DNA of 64,000 bases. Origin: Mesorhizobium sp. (lineage in GTDB: Bacteria > Pseudomonadota > Alphaproteobacteria > Rhizobiales > Rhizobiaceae). The translations under genes and the position numbers were made by a program. The first letter of the stretch is position 1; each line of letters starts with the position of its first letter. The notes under the pieces were generated by a model. It did no database searches. It saw nothing but the letters and a program-made list of their open reading frames with translations, and was not told the DNA's origin. Shown one piece after another: positions 16,969-27,188 of this stretch. The DNA is taken from the NCBI RefSeq assembly GCF_024509055.1, contig NZ_JANINM010000538.1:17278-81277 (forward strand), read 5' to 3'.

Positions 16969-19900
16969 TTGGACGCAGCTGCTGGCGCGAGGCCCAGCAC
17001 CTGGGCTACCAACGGGGATGGCATATATCGACCCCGCGCTCGCTCACCAGCCGGCTTTCCCGGGGCGGCGACGAGAAGGCCCATCGTTACACCGTAATCT
17101 ACGACCGCTTGCGCCGAAACTCCGAGCGAGGAAAGTTCCTCATCAAGCCCGATGTACTCCTCGATGTCTGCGAGCGACAGGGACGACGGGCCATGGAGGC
17201 GAGCCAGCATTGCCAGCGCCTTGCCGTAGCGGCCTGTCAGGCCGATCGCTTCAGCGTCTATCGGATCAGGCTGCACCCTCGCACTTCCCTTTTGTCCGCC
17301 AGCAAAAAGCTGCGACATGGGTTGGTTCCAGCCACCGTTCGAGGTTGCAGCAGCCTCGAAATGTGTCGAAAGCGAGACTACGTTGTCCTTGTTCACCATG
17401 TCAGTGAAGAACGCGGTCGACCATGGCTCTAAAGGCACGACGTCGACATGCGATGTGAGAGCGGCCAACTGCCCGTCTCCGATCACTGAGGATGCGTGCT
17501 CGGGGCCGCCCACGAAAACGACACGCACGTCGCCGCGCGCAACAGTCTTCACGTTGATTGCCGAGCGCACCCATTCGGCGGTCCAAGGTGCTGATGCCTG
17601 TACGATCGCAATCAGCTTGCGCCCCTGGGCGACCTTCTGGTCCCTCAGCGTCGCATCCAGTTCAGCCAACGATGAAACCGACAGCAGACGCACATCGTAG
17701 GATTCGCCGTCGGAGAAAGAGTCTGGCACGCTCTTTAGGGCCCAGGCCACCAATGGATAGTCGGCTAGTTTATTGCCGACAATAACGGTCGCGCGGGCCT
17801 TCGATAAAAGAACGTCACGCTCCTGCCCAAGCGTGAGGGGAGACGGGCGGCGCTCTGACAGCACGTTCTTCGCAGGCGCCAGGATGCGCCGGTGCGATTT
17901 CGGATCGAACCCGACCGGGGCGTCCCGGTGGGCAAATTCAAGGAGGGCAGTGTCGATCTCGTCGCGATTTCCCAGCAGCCGCACGACGGCCGTAGAGCGC
18001 AGAGTCCACCTATCGCCGCCGACGCGGCGCACGATTCCCAAGCCTTCCATCTCATCCAGAAGGTCATCGAAAAGGGAGAACCTGTTTCGGTCATGGAAAC
18101 CAGCCTCCCAGAAATAGATCGCCTGATCGCGGATCTCGTGAGTTGGGAAGCCCTCCTCGAGTCGTCCCTCTGCTTCGGCCTGAAACACCAGATTCGCAAC
18201 GACATAGGCAATGAGGCGGTAGCGAAGGTCGATGCCGAGGGTGAACTCGAAAATCTTCTTGATCTCCGAGCGGGTGGCGAGGTCCTCCATGACCTCTGAG
18301 ACGAGACCCGTGGGAACCTTGCGCATCGGCTTTTGGCTGGACTTCACGTGATCCATCACGGCTTGGAGCAACCGCTGGGCGTAAGTTTGAATGAGGACAG
18401 GGTAGTAGTTGGCATGGGACAGAATGCGCCAGACGTCGGTCCGCTCCAATTCCAGTCCCAGCGCAGCGAAGGGCCGCAGAACAAGGTCCTCTGCGTCCTT
18501 CCGCTCTTCTCCGGTCAGAGACCCGATGCGCCGTGGGTTGGCGGAAATCTGCTTGAGCGGGGGGTTGCCCGTCTGGACGAGCCGCGTCACATCCGAAAGG
18601 CCCGCCAGCACGAACTTGAAGCGGCGGCGGGTGTCGGTCATTAACTGTTGGAGATCGCGAAATTCCCGGTAGCCTTGGGCGGCGTCGCTGACGACGAAGT
18701 GGTCGCATTCGTCAAGCAGCAGAAGGACTCGACGACGGTCGTCCTCATCGAGCCAATTGCGAATTGCCTCTCTGACACGCTTCGGCTCAGGCGTGGGTGA
18801 GGCCCCGAAGATGTCCGGAAGGGCCGTCGCTATTTCGGACCAGACGACTTTAGTAGCAGTATTGCCGCGTCCGATGTCCTGCGCGTCGACAAAGGCGACA
18901 AGCGTCCCCTTTTCGGGGGCGTTTCTGATCGTGACCAAATGCCTGAGAATGGCGGTCTTGCCCATGCGGCGGCCGCCATACACGATGTTGGAACCCTCGC
19001 TATCGAAAATCTGGGCGATGTCATCTTCACGGCCAACGAACATCTCAGGCGGAACCGCGTCGCGGCCCCAGTCCTTGTAGGGTGCAACGTAGCTGTAAGG
19101 CTGGGCCAGTTCGATCAAGGTCAGCGCGCGTATAGACGGCTCGGCGAGGGCGTAGAACAAGGTCGCAGAGTCGACGAGTAGGACGCGCCGATGGGCCGCG
19201 ATGTTGCGCAGGAGGAAATTCCTGCGCTGGTCCGGAGAAACCACGTCGTTCACGAAAAGGATCACGCCAAGCTTGCCCTGAGAGCAATGTTCGGAGATCA
19301 CAGAATCCGGCGGCATGGTCTGGACCACGACTAGCCGATACGTCCCCTCGGTACGGGAACCGAAATCCGGTAGAAGCAAGCTTTCTTGGTCAGTCGGAAT
19401 CTTTACGCGGAAGTCTCCGACGAATGTCCTGCGCTGGCCGCCAGCCGGGCCGGATAGATGCTTGATCTCGGCCGAGATGCCCAGCTTGTCGAGGAAAGAA
19501 GACAGGTGAGCGGAAAACGAAGTGTCGTGGAAGCGGCGGAAGAGATCGCGCCAGATGTCGGCGATATCTGCCGACTCCTCCCGACGGGCGTCTGTGAGCT
19601 GGCTGAACCGCATTCCGGCGAAATCGGTGCCTCCTCGCAGGGCGCTAGCGACCTGCTGCGGAAGGTCGCGCCGGTGGTCGACAAGAGCGTGCAAGACCTC
19701 CGAGAACGCATCGAAACGCCAGTTTCGGCGGCGAGATTCAGAGAGACGGCCCGTCTTCTCCACCTCGTCGATGTGCTCCTCCGCAGTCAGAAGGTCGTCG
19801 GACTGGCATAGCTGGCGCAGGCGGTCGCGCAGCTGACGGTCTGCAGTGGCGGGGAGCCGGTCGATGCGCCCTTCAAGGCGGATGCGCGGCTCGTCAAGGA

Positions 19901-22900
19901 GAGCTTGGGCCTCAGCCTTAATGGCCTCGGTCTCGTCGATTGCGACACTGACGTCGTAGATGCCATCCGCCTCCTGTTCGGTACGGTCACCAGGGCCGAC
20001 GATCGCTGGAACCTGCATGGCTTCGAGCTTGTCGATGCGGTCGAGCAGGGCGGTGGCCTCCTCGGCGTCGCTGCCTTGCCGCAGCGAACCGAAACGAATG
20101 ACTCTTTCGACTATCCGCCTGACCCGGTCGAAGTCGTCTTTCAGAGCCTCTTTCGCGTCCGCGACGCTGGTCTCGAACTCGCCGGCAAGGGCGGCGGTGA
20201 GTTCCTCGTCGATTCCGAAGAAAGAGGCTGCGTCCAGAAGCATCCTCGCGCCTACGTAGGAGTTGCGCTCCATGCGGGCACGAACGGCATCCTCGAAGGT
20301 CTCGTCGCGAGTCGCCGTATCGGTGGACAGGAGAGGCGGTTCAATCTCACACAGGATGTCGACGATGCGGCTAGGTTCGTATGGCGTGGGCAACCACGAG
20401 CGCCCGAATTCCAGCTCGGTTATCAACGCCAACTCGGCATGACAGGACTGGTAGATGTCAGTGCCTGGCGCCACGGACATTCCAAGTTCGCCCGAAAGGA
20501 TGGCTGCGAGTTTTCGCAAACGAGGACCGACATGACTAGCTGCTATGCTGACCCTGCCTAGATCGGAAGCTGCGGCATCAACCGCTGCGATCATGCCCTC
20601 GAGCGAACGAGCAATTTGCATAGCGAACTCGCGTCCCTTGGGCCGCTCTGCGTTTTTCGCCTGCTCGACCTCAGACGTGAGTTCAATGTAGTTGCTGGCG
20701 ATATCGCGGAAGCTCTCGAAGAAGGCTACCAGACGATTTCGAGCGACTCCATCGAGACCCTGAATCCTGTTGTTTACGGCGCTCTCGATTTCTTCGAACA
20801 GCTGAAGGATGCGGCTGCGGTCTTTCACGCGATCGACGAAATTCCTCACCATCTCCGCGGTGCGCGTGTCGTCGAGGCCTTTCTGCAACTGGAGGCGCAG
20901 GCTCCCGACCAGGCTATCTCCCCGGTTCAGTTCATTGCGAATCTTGTTTCCGAGTTGAAAGTCGAACTTGATGGACTGAAAAGCCGCTGCTTTCTTGAGT
21001 AGCGCTGCGCGCGTGTCCGCGAGAGCCTTCGAGCAGTCAAGCTCGTTCTGCACATTCGCCAGCATCGCGCGCGAGAATGTCAGATTGGTATGCTGAATAC
21101 GCTCGATGCTCTCGAACACTTCCTGCGCGTGCGTCCCCAGGTCGCCGGGCAGTGAGCCGAACGAACGAAGGAGTTCTGCTGCGCCAAGTGAGGGGAAAAA
21201 GATTCCGAGTTCCAATAGAAGCGGCATCAAGGTTATCAACCTAGCGGCGGCGCGCTCCGTGTGGGGATCGGAAGCGATTGTGTCGATCGAACGGAAACCC
21301 GCCTGGATCCAATCGTTCACAAGTTCGATATTGCTTTGAAGCGCCGTATGGTTGAGATGCCCAGAGAGCGCCGCGAGCTTCGCCTCATCCGAAGTTACAC
21401 AAAAGCGGCGAGGAGAATTTCCTTCGTTTGAAGCCAGGGCCTTCTCGGAAGCCAAAGCCAGATTGTAGGCGAGGGAATAGCTGCCGGCCGTCATCAGCCG
21501 CTCCAGCGCCTCATCGATCCGAGTAGCCTCGAGATCTTCGAAATCGCCCGCGACGGACCCAAGACCGGACCCCATCCTGGCTAACGGCGCAGGGACTTGC
21601 TGTGGAGCCTTCTCCTCAATTGCTGCGACGGCGGACGCGAGTTCACTCAAGCTCAGTTGGTCGGATTCGTCGTCCTCGTCGAGTGTATCTTCGGCATCGC
21701 TGTCATCGGCTGCAGCGGCAAGTTCGTCATAGACCAGTGGTTCGGCATCGGCCGCAAGGGAAGTTTCCGGCTCCTCTGATGATGAAACGGAATCAACCGT
21801 GCCCAAACCTTTCGCCAGTGCTGTCAAGTCCACACCGGTTTCCGACAGGGGTGATTCTACGGCAACGCCTGAAACCATTGCTGTCTTTTCCGGCAATGGC
21901 GCTGCTTCCCGAGGGCTTGAGACGCCGTCGTTCGGCCCCTCTGCTGCTGGGACAACCGAGCGAAGGGCTGCGGGGGGCGCGCCGGGATTCAACAGCGAGA
22001 TAGCTTCGGAGAACGACCTTACCACGGTTTCAAGGCTGAACTGGACATCTTGGATGCGCTGCTGCGCTGCCTCGTAGATGGACGCGCGTTCCAGAAGCTT
22101 CGCGGTCATTGCTTCGGCTTGCAGCTGGCCTGCTTCGCGCAGGGCGTCGTGGGCGGCCTCCGCGGCGGCCTCGCCGGCCCGCAAGTGCCCCTCGGCGACT
22201 CCCGCGTCTCGTGTGCGGATCCTTCCTTGAGGAGGGAGCGCCGGCATAGAAATCGACTCGCCAAGGTGTTCTGAGATGAGTGTGGCCTCGCGGCCAAGGG
22301 TTGCGGCTCGTTGGAGAAGGACACTGTTCTCCACAAGCCGGGGAGTCCTTGCGGCAGCCTTAAGTGCTTGCGCTAGGAGCTCCCCTATGCGTTCTAAAGC
22401 GCCGTCAAGTTCCAGAAATGTATTATCGTTCAAGGCGTTTCTGGTTTGGCGGGCTTCGTCTTCGATTCCTTTAAGAACTTCAGACAGCTGCAGCGGCGTA
22501 ATATCCGTTTCAGGTTGAATTTTCCTCGGCGAAGAATCGAACCTGCCGTGATGTGTCATGGCTTCGATGACGACGCCTTCATTTTCCTCTCCGTCATTCC
22601 GTTCGTCCATGTCCCCCTCCAAAGTTTGCTCTGCGGGAAGGCTCGCCTCGCCTTCGTCGAAAGCGGCGAGGTATCCCGCAAATAGTTCGTCCTCCGCACG
22701 CTCGTCATTCGCAGCGAACCACAACGTCGCCTTTCGCCGCGCGGAGACATACTTGGCTACCTCGTCAAACTCCTCGCCCGCCTGCGTCACTGCCTGCTCT
22801 AGGCCAAGGCTCGGATTGTCCACCGCCCGGACTAGCGCGAATTCCGCGGCGTAGTTCCGGTATCCGCCGCGCGACAGAAAGGCGAAAACGGATGGCGCCT

Positions 22901-25900
22901 CGCTCGACAAGACCCAGTTCGCTGATAGCGAAGGAAGTGCGCCAGCGGGCCGGCTTTCCTCGATGGCCCGAAGAGTGCTTTCGATCTTTCGATAGAAGGG
23001 CCGGAAGAGACTCTCTTTGTCCTTCAGGTCAATCGCCGCAAGCACCGGCTCAGGTACCGAGAAAAGCCGTGCGACGCACGCGGTGATTGCTTCCGTCGAT
23101 GGCTTGTCATCAGGCCATGCTCCGGGGTCAGAAAGTGCCTGGCGAATCAAGGAGCGATGGGCGTGAAGGTGGCTGCGAAACGCGCCGCTTAAAGAGATCT
23201 TGTCCCGGAGCCAACCAGCGTCCACGCCAGGCGCGGGCGCTTTCGGGATGTGCGGTAGGTCGATTACCTCCTCGACGTCAGTCATATCGGCTCGACCGAG
23301 CTTTCTCAGGTCCTTCTTCGAGCCTTCGCGCTTCGCATAGTCGTCAATCCGGGCTCGGACCTCTTCGGCGCGGGCCTGACAGGCTGCGGCACGCGCGCAG
23401 AACGCCGCGACGTCTGCGTACTCGCTGCCGAATTCGTCGAGCAGCTTTGCCGCGGTTTCGGCAAAGGTTGAGGAATGCTTCGGCATGAAAAGTGACTCAA
23501 GCGCCAGGTAATGACGCATTGAATTTCCATGCCCCGCTAGGTGCAGAGACCGTCCGATCTGGAGCGGGGAATGGGCTAGGGTGTAGGGAAGACTCTCCGC
23601 CGCGTCGAACTTCCTGACCGATCGAACATCCCTGAAAAGCTGATCGTAGACCGGGTTAAAGATCCAGCGCTTCGAGTTGCGGCCCATCGTGCGCGGGATG
23701 AACTTCCAGAGGAACCCGATCCCGTCAGCCAAGTGCATCAATCCGAGCATGAAGTGCGCGAAGGACGTTTCGGATTTGGGATCGAACTCCGGCAGGAAGC
23801 GACACAGCGGCAAATGGCTTTTGCCCACTGCGTCCTTCACCTGCTGCCGAGTCCTTGGCGCGGCGTGCGCTGATACCAGGGGTAGGAGCCATGCCTCGCT
23901 CATGAACGAAGGCAGCGGGCCAACCCAACACATCTCAAGCAATTCCTCGAGGAGAGTGTCCCCGGCGGCCAAATTCCGTATTTCCGCTGGGATTGCGAGC
24001 GAAGGTGCGAGCGCGATGCCCTTCCTGGCGATTGTGGGCAGGGCGGTTCCGCTAGCTGGGACTGGCCTCGAAGAGATGTCTGCCGCTCTGTCCAACGACA
24101 ACGGTGCGACTGCTTTGGAAAGGATGAACAGGGGATTGGAGGCGCGGATAGCCTCCGATTCAAGCGCGTGAACAGCACTTCGCACTGGCGAGGCTATTTC
24201 GTCTGCATCAAGGGTAGACGGTTTGCTTCTGTTAGTTGACGGTGACGACGACGCGTCATGGTTGGCTGGCTTAGCCGATTCCTCATCGTCTTCTTCCGAT
24301 GGTTGCGAGACGGGCGTCGGTTCGTCGGATGAATCCTCTTCGACGGGCTCGGCCGCATCCACGGCTTCGTCCTCGTCCTCCTGCTCGTCGAGGATATAGG
24401 CTGGGATGTACTCTGCTACCTTGCGCGTCTGGAATAGCGGTGCGGGCATCTTCACCGGCGAGCGCGTGTGGCCGAAACCCGTCCGCAGGCCGTGGCAGAG
24501 CGCAGCGATCCTGTCAGGGTCGTCGCTAGGCAGGCAATGCGCGACAAGGATGCCGATGGTACCCGGAAGCTTGTACGGTTCTTCGGTCAGGTCGCGGACT
24601 GCTGGCGAGTAGAGTTTCTCATCTGATAGGGAAGTGGGAAGGTCGTCTGCAGCCACTAGCTTGAACTGCGGTGGGGTGCGGTACACCGATAGCCCCTTGG
24701 CAATCTTTTGCTGCCCGTCATGGTCGCCTGATGAGACATAGTTTGGCGCCGTTCCAGGAAGACGAACCAACCGGCCAGCCTCTGTCAAAGTCGGCGTAGA
24801 CTGCACGACGCTTTCGATCTCACTCCCTGTCGTTTGGTCAATCTGGACGAATGTTCGGGATTTCCGCGTAACCACATTCGGCTCGATCATGTCCTGGACC
24901 CGTACGATTCGGGCGCCAGGCCAGTCGACTGCTGGGTCGAGGGGGCGCCCCCGAAGCGTGTAGGGTCCTCCCCATCCCTTGTTTGAAATCAAGCGCCACA
25001 GGTTTCGAGCGTGCGTCCCATCGAACAGGACGAGGGGGTTCTCTCCCCGCTCGCAGGCATTGCCGACGACTTCTTCGACGAACTCCTGAAAGTCTTGCAT
25101 GGCAGTCTCGCCGCTGCCGACGCTTGCTCCGTCCCAGGCGGCGACGGCCTTGAGGAGGTCATAGAATGGGAGAGGACCAGCGAAATCGAGCGTTCCATCT
25201 TTCGGGCGCGCCGCGGTGGCGGATGTTCGCCCGCTCGCGACATCGATGCTGACGGACAGGAAGAAGGAGGCTGCCGAGCGGCTGAACGTTCGATTCTGCG
25301 AGACCACAGAGATGCCGATGATTGAGCGAGGCCGCGCCGCCGCTTCAGGAAAAGCCTCGGAAACGTTCCGTGCGACTGGGGAGACGAGACCGGAATGGCC
25401 GAACATCAGATCGAGGACCGCAGCTTGAATCCGGAAGAACCACTCGTCAGCTTTCGCTCCGCGCGCGTCGAGGTATTGGACGTTGCTGTCGCCGTAGCGC
25501 GCGAGAGCGATGCGCCCGGCTATCTTGTTCACCGGGTCGTCTCGAAAGCGGGACGCGTGGACCAGGATGCGACAGGGACCGTGCTCCTTAAGAAGATGCT
25601 CAGCAAAAGGCCTCCAGATGCTCACGCGGTTCTCGTAGCGTTCTCTGGCCGGACGACCCGCGGCGGCCAGGGAGTTCCTCGAGCCATGCACGCCTTGGGG
25701 GAGCAGCCGATGTTCAATGTGCATGCGCCCGTCGAAAAGCGTTCCGATAACATCCGCGATCGCCGCTCCCTCTCTCGCGTCCGCGGAAAGCACGACGATC
25801 GTTGGCACCTCCGTGCCGAATGTCTGGCGAAGGCGTTCCGTGTTGGAAGCCCGGAGTTCGTCGAAGCGACGCGCTTCATCGTCCGCCTTGGGCGATATGC

Positions 25901-27188
25901 TCACGCCTCGCGGCAACGCCCCGCCGTGGAGCATCTCCCAGGCATCCGCGATGGCTTCGTCGTCGATCTCGTTATGGCCCAGAGCTCGGGCGACATCGCT
26001 AAGGATGTTGGCGGCCTTGAGGGCCGGAATATCCTCGCTCGTACGCGCCACGCGTTTGGCCGCCGGAACCGAAATTCCCGTAAGCGGCTCAAGGATACCG
26101 GACATCGCTCTAGCGACCGCGTCATGGCAATCTAGCCAGTCAAGCTCGGTGGCGCCAGTTGCTACTGATGGAGCGGGTTTGTAGGCCGGGGCATATGGTA
26201 TGCCGACGAATGCGCCGTCTCGCGGCCCTATAGACACCAGCGAGGCGAACCCCTCGCCTGGGTCGATCCCCGCCCTCAGCGCGGAGAGCGCATATGCCGG
26301 ATCCTCAGGGTTTTGCACGGTACCGCGGTGGACGGGAACGTCAAAGGAGATTGCCCTGCGTTCGTCGATCCCGAATACTGCAGCGGAGATTCTCCGCTGA
26401 CGGGGCATGAGGTTGGTCGGAATTTCTGGGCACCAGCGCATCCGCGAGACCTCGATGCGGACGAATGGTTGCGGGAGCCCTGGCGAAGTCTCGACCGCGA
26501 GACGGGCGCGCATCGACCACGAACCGCTAGGGACACGGCGTGGGAAGGTGATGAACGATATCGCGTTGTCACGGGCGTGGGAGCGCACCAGAGCGCGGAC
26601 CGGCCCCATGCCAGCAAAGAGCTCCGTCCCGGCAATCCGGCGGAATGCAGCTGCGTGGATGGCATCACGAATGTCAGGGAACCCATTTGCAAGCGGATCG
26701 GGAGCGATGAGGTCAACTATTTTCCGTTCAGCGCGCGCGATGCTGCCGCCGAGTGCAAGGCTTGTTACCTCGGACACAAGCCCCGACTGAATCCCACGCG
26801 CCTGAGCCCAAGGCCCGAGCACGTTCGTCGCCCAGCTGCGTACCGCGAGGTTTGCGGCGCGGACGCATGCCTCTTCCCCTCCAGCGCATTCCGCGAACGG
26901 CGGCCTTCCGGTCTCGCGCTCAGCCTGACCGATGAGGGCGAGGTCGGAGGCGACGTACAGGGGGTCGGGCAGCCCAGCCGAAAGAAGCGCCCGCAAGGTT
27001 GAATAGGGCAGGCGATTGCCGGGGTCGGTCGCCCTGGCAGCAGCCGAGATCGCCAGGAAAGCGTCGGCGGCTTGGGGCGTCCAACTGACGCGAACGCATT
27101 CAATAGGCTCGGTCGCGCCAGGGACTACTGAAAGGCCCAGCACCTGGATGCTTTCGCTCTCTGAACCGGGCTTCCTCCTGAAGAACAT
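16965..27188 (-). CDS. Giant pPIWI-RE protein fused to a STAND-like ATPase
   Basis: 3407 residues without a break. Residues 1-430 match the N-terminal region of pPIWI-RE proteins in context. About 440-600 look like the MID part (PTIVVLSADAR..., GPCRILVHASRF). About 620-930 look like the PIWI/RNase H part: RSIIGISVV, LVLFDGTHARNLWRLIS with R728, and the C-terminal LCHGLRTGFGHTRSPVKM then PAPLF and EYIP. An acidic Ser/Pro-rich linker follows (932-1000). Residues 1000-2690 are mostly helical, partly coiled coil. A STAND/ORC-like ATPase follows (VGREDDI, Walker A GGRRMGKT with K2744, Walker B LLLLLDECD near D2826), then winged-helix-like and degenerate ATPase-like segments. Usual pPIWI-RE proteins are about 900-1000 residues. 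ATG 27188 overlaps the helicase stop (TGATG); a GTG at 27191 is possible. Confidence 0.75.
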   Translation of the reverse strand: MFFRRKPGSESESIQVLGLSVVPGATEPIECVRVSWTPQAADAFLAISAAARATDPGNRLPYSTLRALLSAGLPDPLYVASDLALIGQAERETGRPPFAECAGGEEACVRAANLAVRSWATNVLGPWAQARGIQSGLVSEVTSLALGGSIARAERKIVDLIAPDPLANGFPDIRDAIHAAAFRRIAGTELFAGMGPVRALVRSHARDNAISFITFPRRVPSGSWSMRARLAVETSPGLPQPFVRIEVSRMRWCPEIPTNLMPRQRRISAAVFGIDERRAISFDVPVHRGTVQNPEDPAYALSALRAGIDPGEGFASLVSIGPRDGAFVGIPYAPAYKPAPSVATGATELDWLDCHDAVARAMSGILEPLTGISVPAAKRVARTSEDIPALKAANILSDVARALGHNEIDDEAIADAWEMLHGGALPRGVSISPKADDEARRFDELRASNTERLRQTFGTEVPTIVVLSADAREGAAIADVIGTLFDGRMHIEHRLLPQGVHGSRNSLAAAGRPARERYENRVSIWRPFAEHLLKEHGPCRILVHASRFRDDPVNKIAGRIALARYGDSNVQYLDARGAKADEWFFRIQAAVLDLMFGHSGLVSPVARNVSEAFPEAAARPRSIIGISVVSQNRTFSRSAASFFLSVSIDVASGRTSATAARPKDGTLDFAGPLPFYDLLKAVAAWDGASVGSGETAMQDFQEFVEEVVGNACERGENPLVLFDGTHARNLWRLISNKGWGGPYTLRGRPLDPAVDWPGARIVRVQDMIEPNVVTRKSRTFVQIDQTTGSEIESVVQSTPTLTEAGRLVRLPGTAPNYVSSGDHDGQQKIAKGLSVYRTPPQFKLVAADDLPTSLSDEKLYSPAVRDLTEEPYKLPGTIGILVAHCLPSDDPDRIAALCHGLRTGFGHTRSPVKMPAPLFQTRKVAEYIPAYILDEQEDEDEAVDAAEPVEEDSSDEPTPVSQPSEEDDEESAKPANHDASSSPSTNRSKPSTLDADEIASPVRSAVHALESEAIRASNPLFILSKAVAPLSLDRAADISSRPVPASGTALPTIARKGIALAPSLAIPAEIRNLAAGDTLLEELLEMCWVGPLPSFMSEAWLLPLVSAHAAPRTRQQVKDAVGKSHLPLCRFLPEFDPKSETSFAHFMLGLMHLADGIGFLWKFIPRTMGRNSKRWIFNPVYDQLFRDVRSVRKFDAAESLPYTLAHSPLQIGRSLHLAGHGNSMRHYLALESLFMPKHSSTFAETAAKLLDEFGSEYADVAAFCARAAACQARAEEVRARIDDYAKREGSKKDLRKLGRADMTDVEEVIDLPHIPKAPAPGVDAGWLRDKISLSGAFRSHLHAHRSLIRQALSDPGAWPDDKPSTEAITACVARLFSVPEPVLAAIDLKDKESLFRPFYRKIESTLRAIEESRPAGALPSLSANWVLSSEAPSVFAFLSRGGYRNYAAEFALVRAVDNPSLGLEQAVTQAGEEFDEVAKYVSARRKATLWFAANDERAEDELFAGYLAAFDEGEASLPAEQTLEGDMDERNDGEENEGVVIEAMTHHGRFDSSPRKIQPETDITPLQLSEVLKGIEDEARQTRNALNDNTFLELDGALERIGELLAQALKAAARTPRLVENSVLLQRAATLGREATLISEHLGESISMPALPPQGRIRTRDAGVAEGHLRAGEAAAEAAHDALREAGQLQAEAMTAKLLERASIYEAAQQRIQDVQFSLETVVRSFSEAISLLNPGAPPAALRSVVPAAEGPNDGVSSPREAAPLPEKTAMVSGVAVESPLSETGVDLTALAKGLGTVDSVSSSEEPETSLAADAEPLVYDELAAAADDSDAEDTLDEDDESDQLSLSELASAVAAIEEKAPQQVPAPLARMGSGLGSVAGDFEDLEATRIDEALERLMTAGSYSLAYNLALASEKALASNEGNSPRRFCVTSDEAKLAALSGHLNHTALQSNIELVNDWIQAGFRSIDTIASDPHTERAAARLITLMPLLLELGIFFPSLGAAELLRSFGSLPGDLGTHAQEVFESIERIQHTNLTFSRAMLANVQNELDCSKALADTRAALLKKAAAFQSIKFDFQLGNKIRNELNRGDSLVGSLRLQLQKGLDDTRTAEMVRNFVDRVKDRSRILQLFEEIESAVNNRIQGLDGVARNRLVAFFESFRDIASNYIELTSEVEQAKNAERPKGREFAMQIARSLEGMIAAVDAAASDLGRVSIAASHVGPRLRKLAAILSGELGMSVAPGTDIYQSCHAELALITELEFGRSWLPTPYEPSRIVDILCEIEPPLLSTDTATRDETFEDAVRARMERNSYVGARMLLDAASFFGIDEELTAALAGEFETSVADAKEALKDDFDRVRRIVERVIRFGSLRQGSDAEEATALLDRIDKLEAMQVPAIVGPGDRTEQEADGIYDVSVAIDETEAIKAEAQALLDEPRIRLEGRIDRLPATADRQLRDRLRQLCQSDDLLTAEEHIDEVEKTGRLSESRRRNWRFDAFSEVLHALVDHRRDLPQQVASALRGGTDFAGMRFSQLTDARREESADIADIWRDLFRRFHDTSFSAHLSSFLDKLGISAEIKHLSGPAGGQRRTFVGDFRVKIPTDQESLLLPDFGSRTEGTYRLVVVQTMPPDSVISEHCSQGKLGVILFVNDVVSPDQRRNFLLRNIAAHRRVLLVDSATLFYALAEPSIRALTLIELAQPYSYVAPYKDWGRDAVPPEMFVGREDDIAQIFDSEGSNIVYGGRRMGKTAILRHLVTIRNAPEKGTLVAFVDAQDIGRGNTATKVVWSEIATALPDIFGASPTPEPKRVREAIRNWLDEDDRRRVLLLLDECDHFVVSDAAQGYREFRDLQQLMTDTRRRFKFVLAGLSDVTRLVQTGNPPLKQISANPRRIGSLTGEERKDAEDLVLRPFAALGLELERTDVWRILSHANYYPVLIQTYAQRLLQAVMDHVKSSQKPMRKVPTGLVSEVMEDLATRSEIKKIFEFTLGIDLRYRLIAYVVANLVFQAEAEGRLEEGFPTHEIRDQAIYFWEAGFHDRNRFSLFDDLLDEMEGLGIVRRVGGDRWTLRSTAVVRLLGNRDEIDTALLEFAHRDAPVGFDPKSHRRILAPAKNVLSERRPSPLTLGQERDVLLSKARATVIVGNKLADYPLVAWALKSVPDSFSDGESYDVRLLSVSSLAELDATLRDQKVAQGRKLIAIVQASAPWTAEWVRSAINVKTVARGDVRVVFVGGPEHASSVIGDGQLAALTSHVDVVPLEPWSTAFFTDMVNKDNVVSLSTHFEAAATSNGGWNQPMSQLFAGGQKGSARVQPDPIDAEAIGLTGRYGKALAMLARLHGPSSLSLADIEEYIGLDEELSSLGVSAQAVVDYGVTMGLLVAAPGKPAGERARGRYMPSPLVAQVLGLAPAAASK

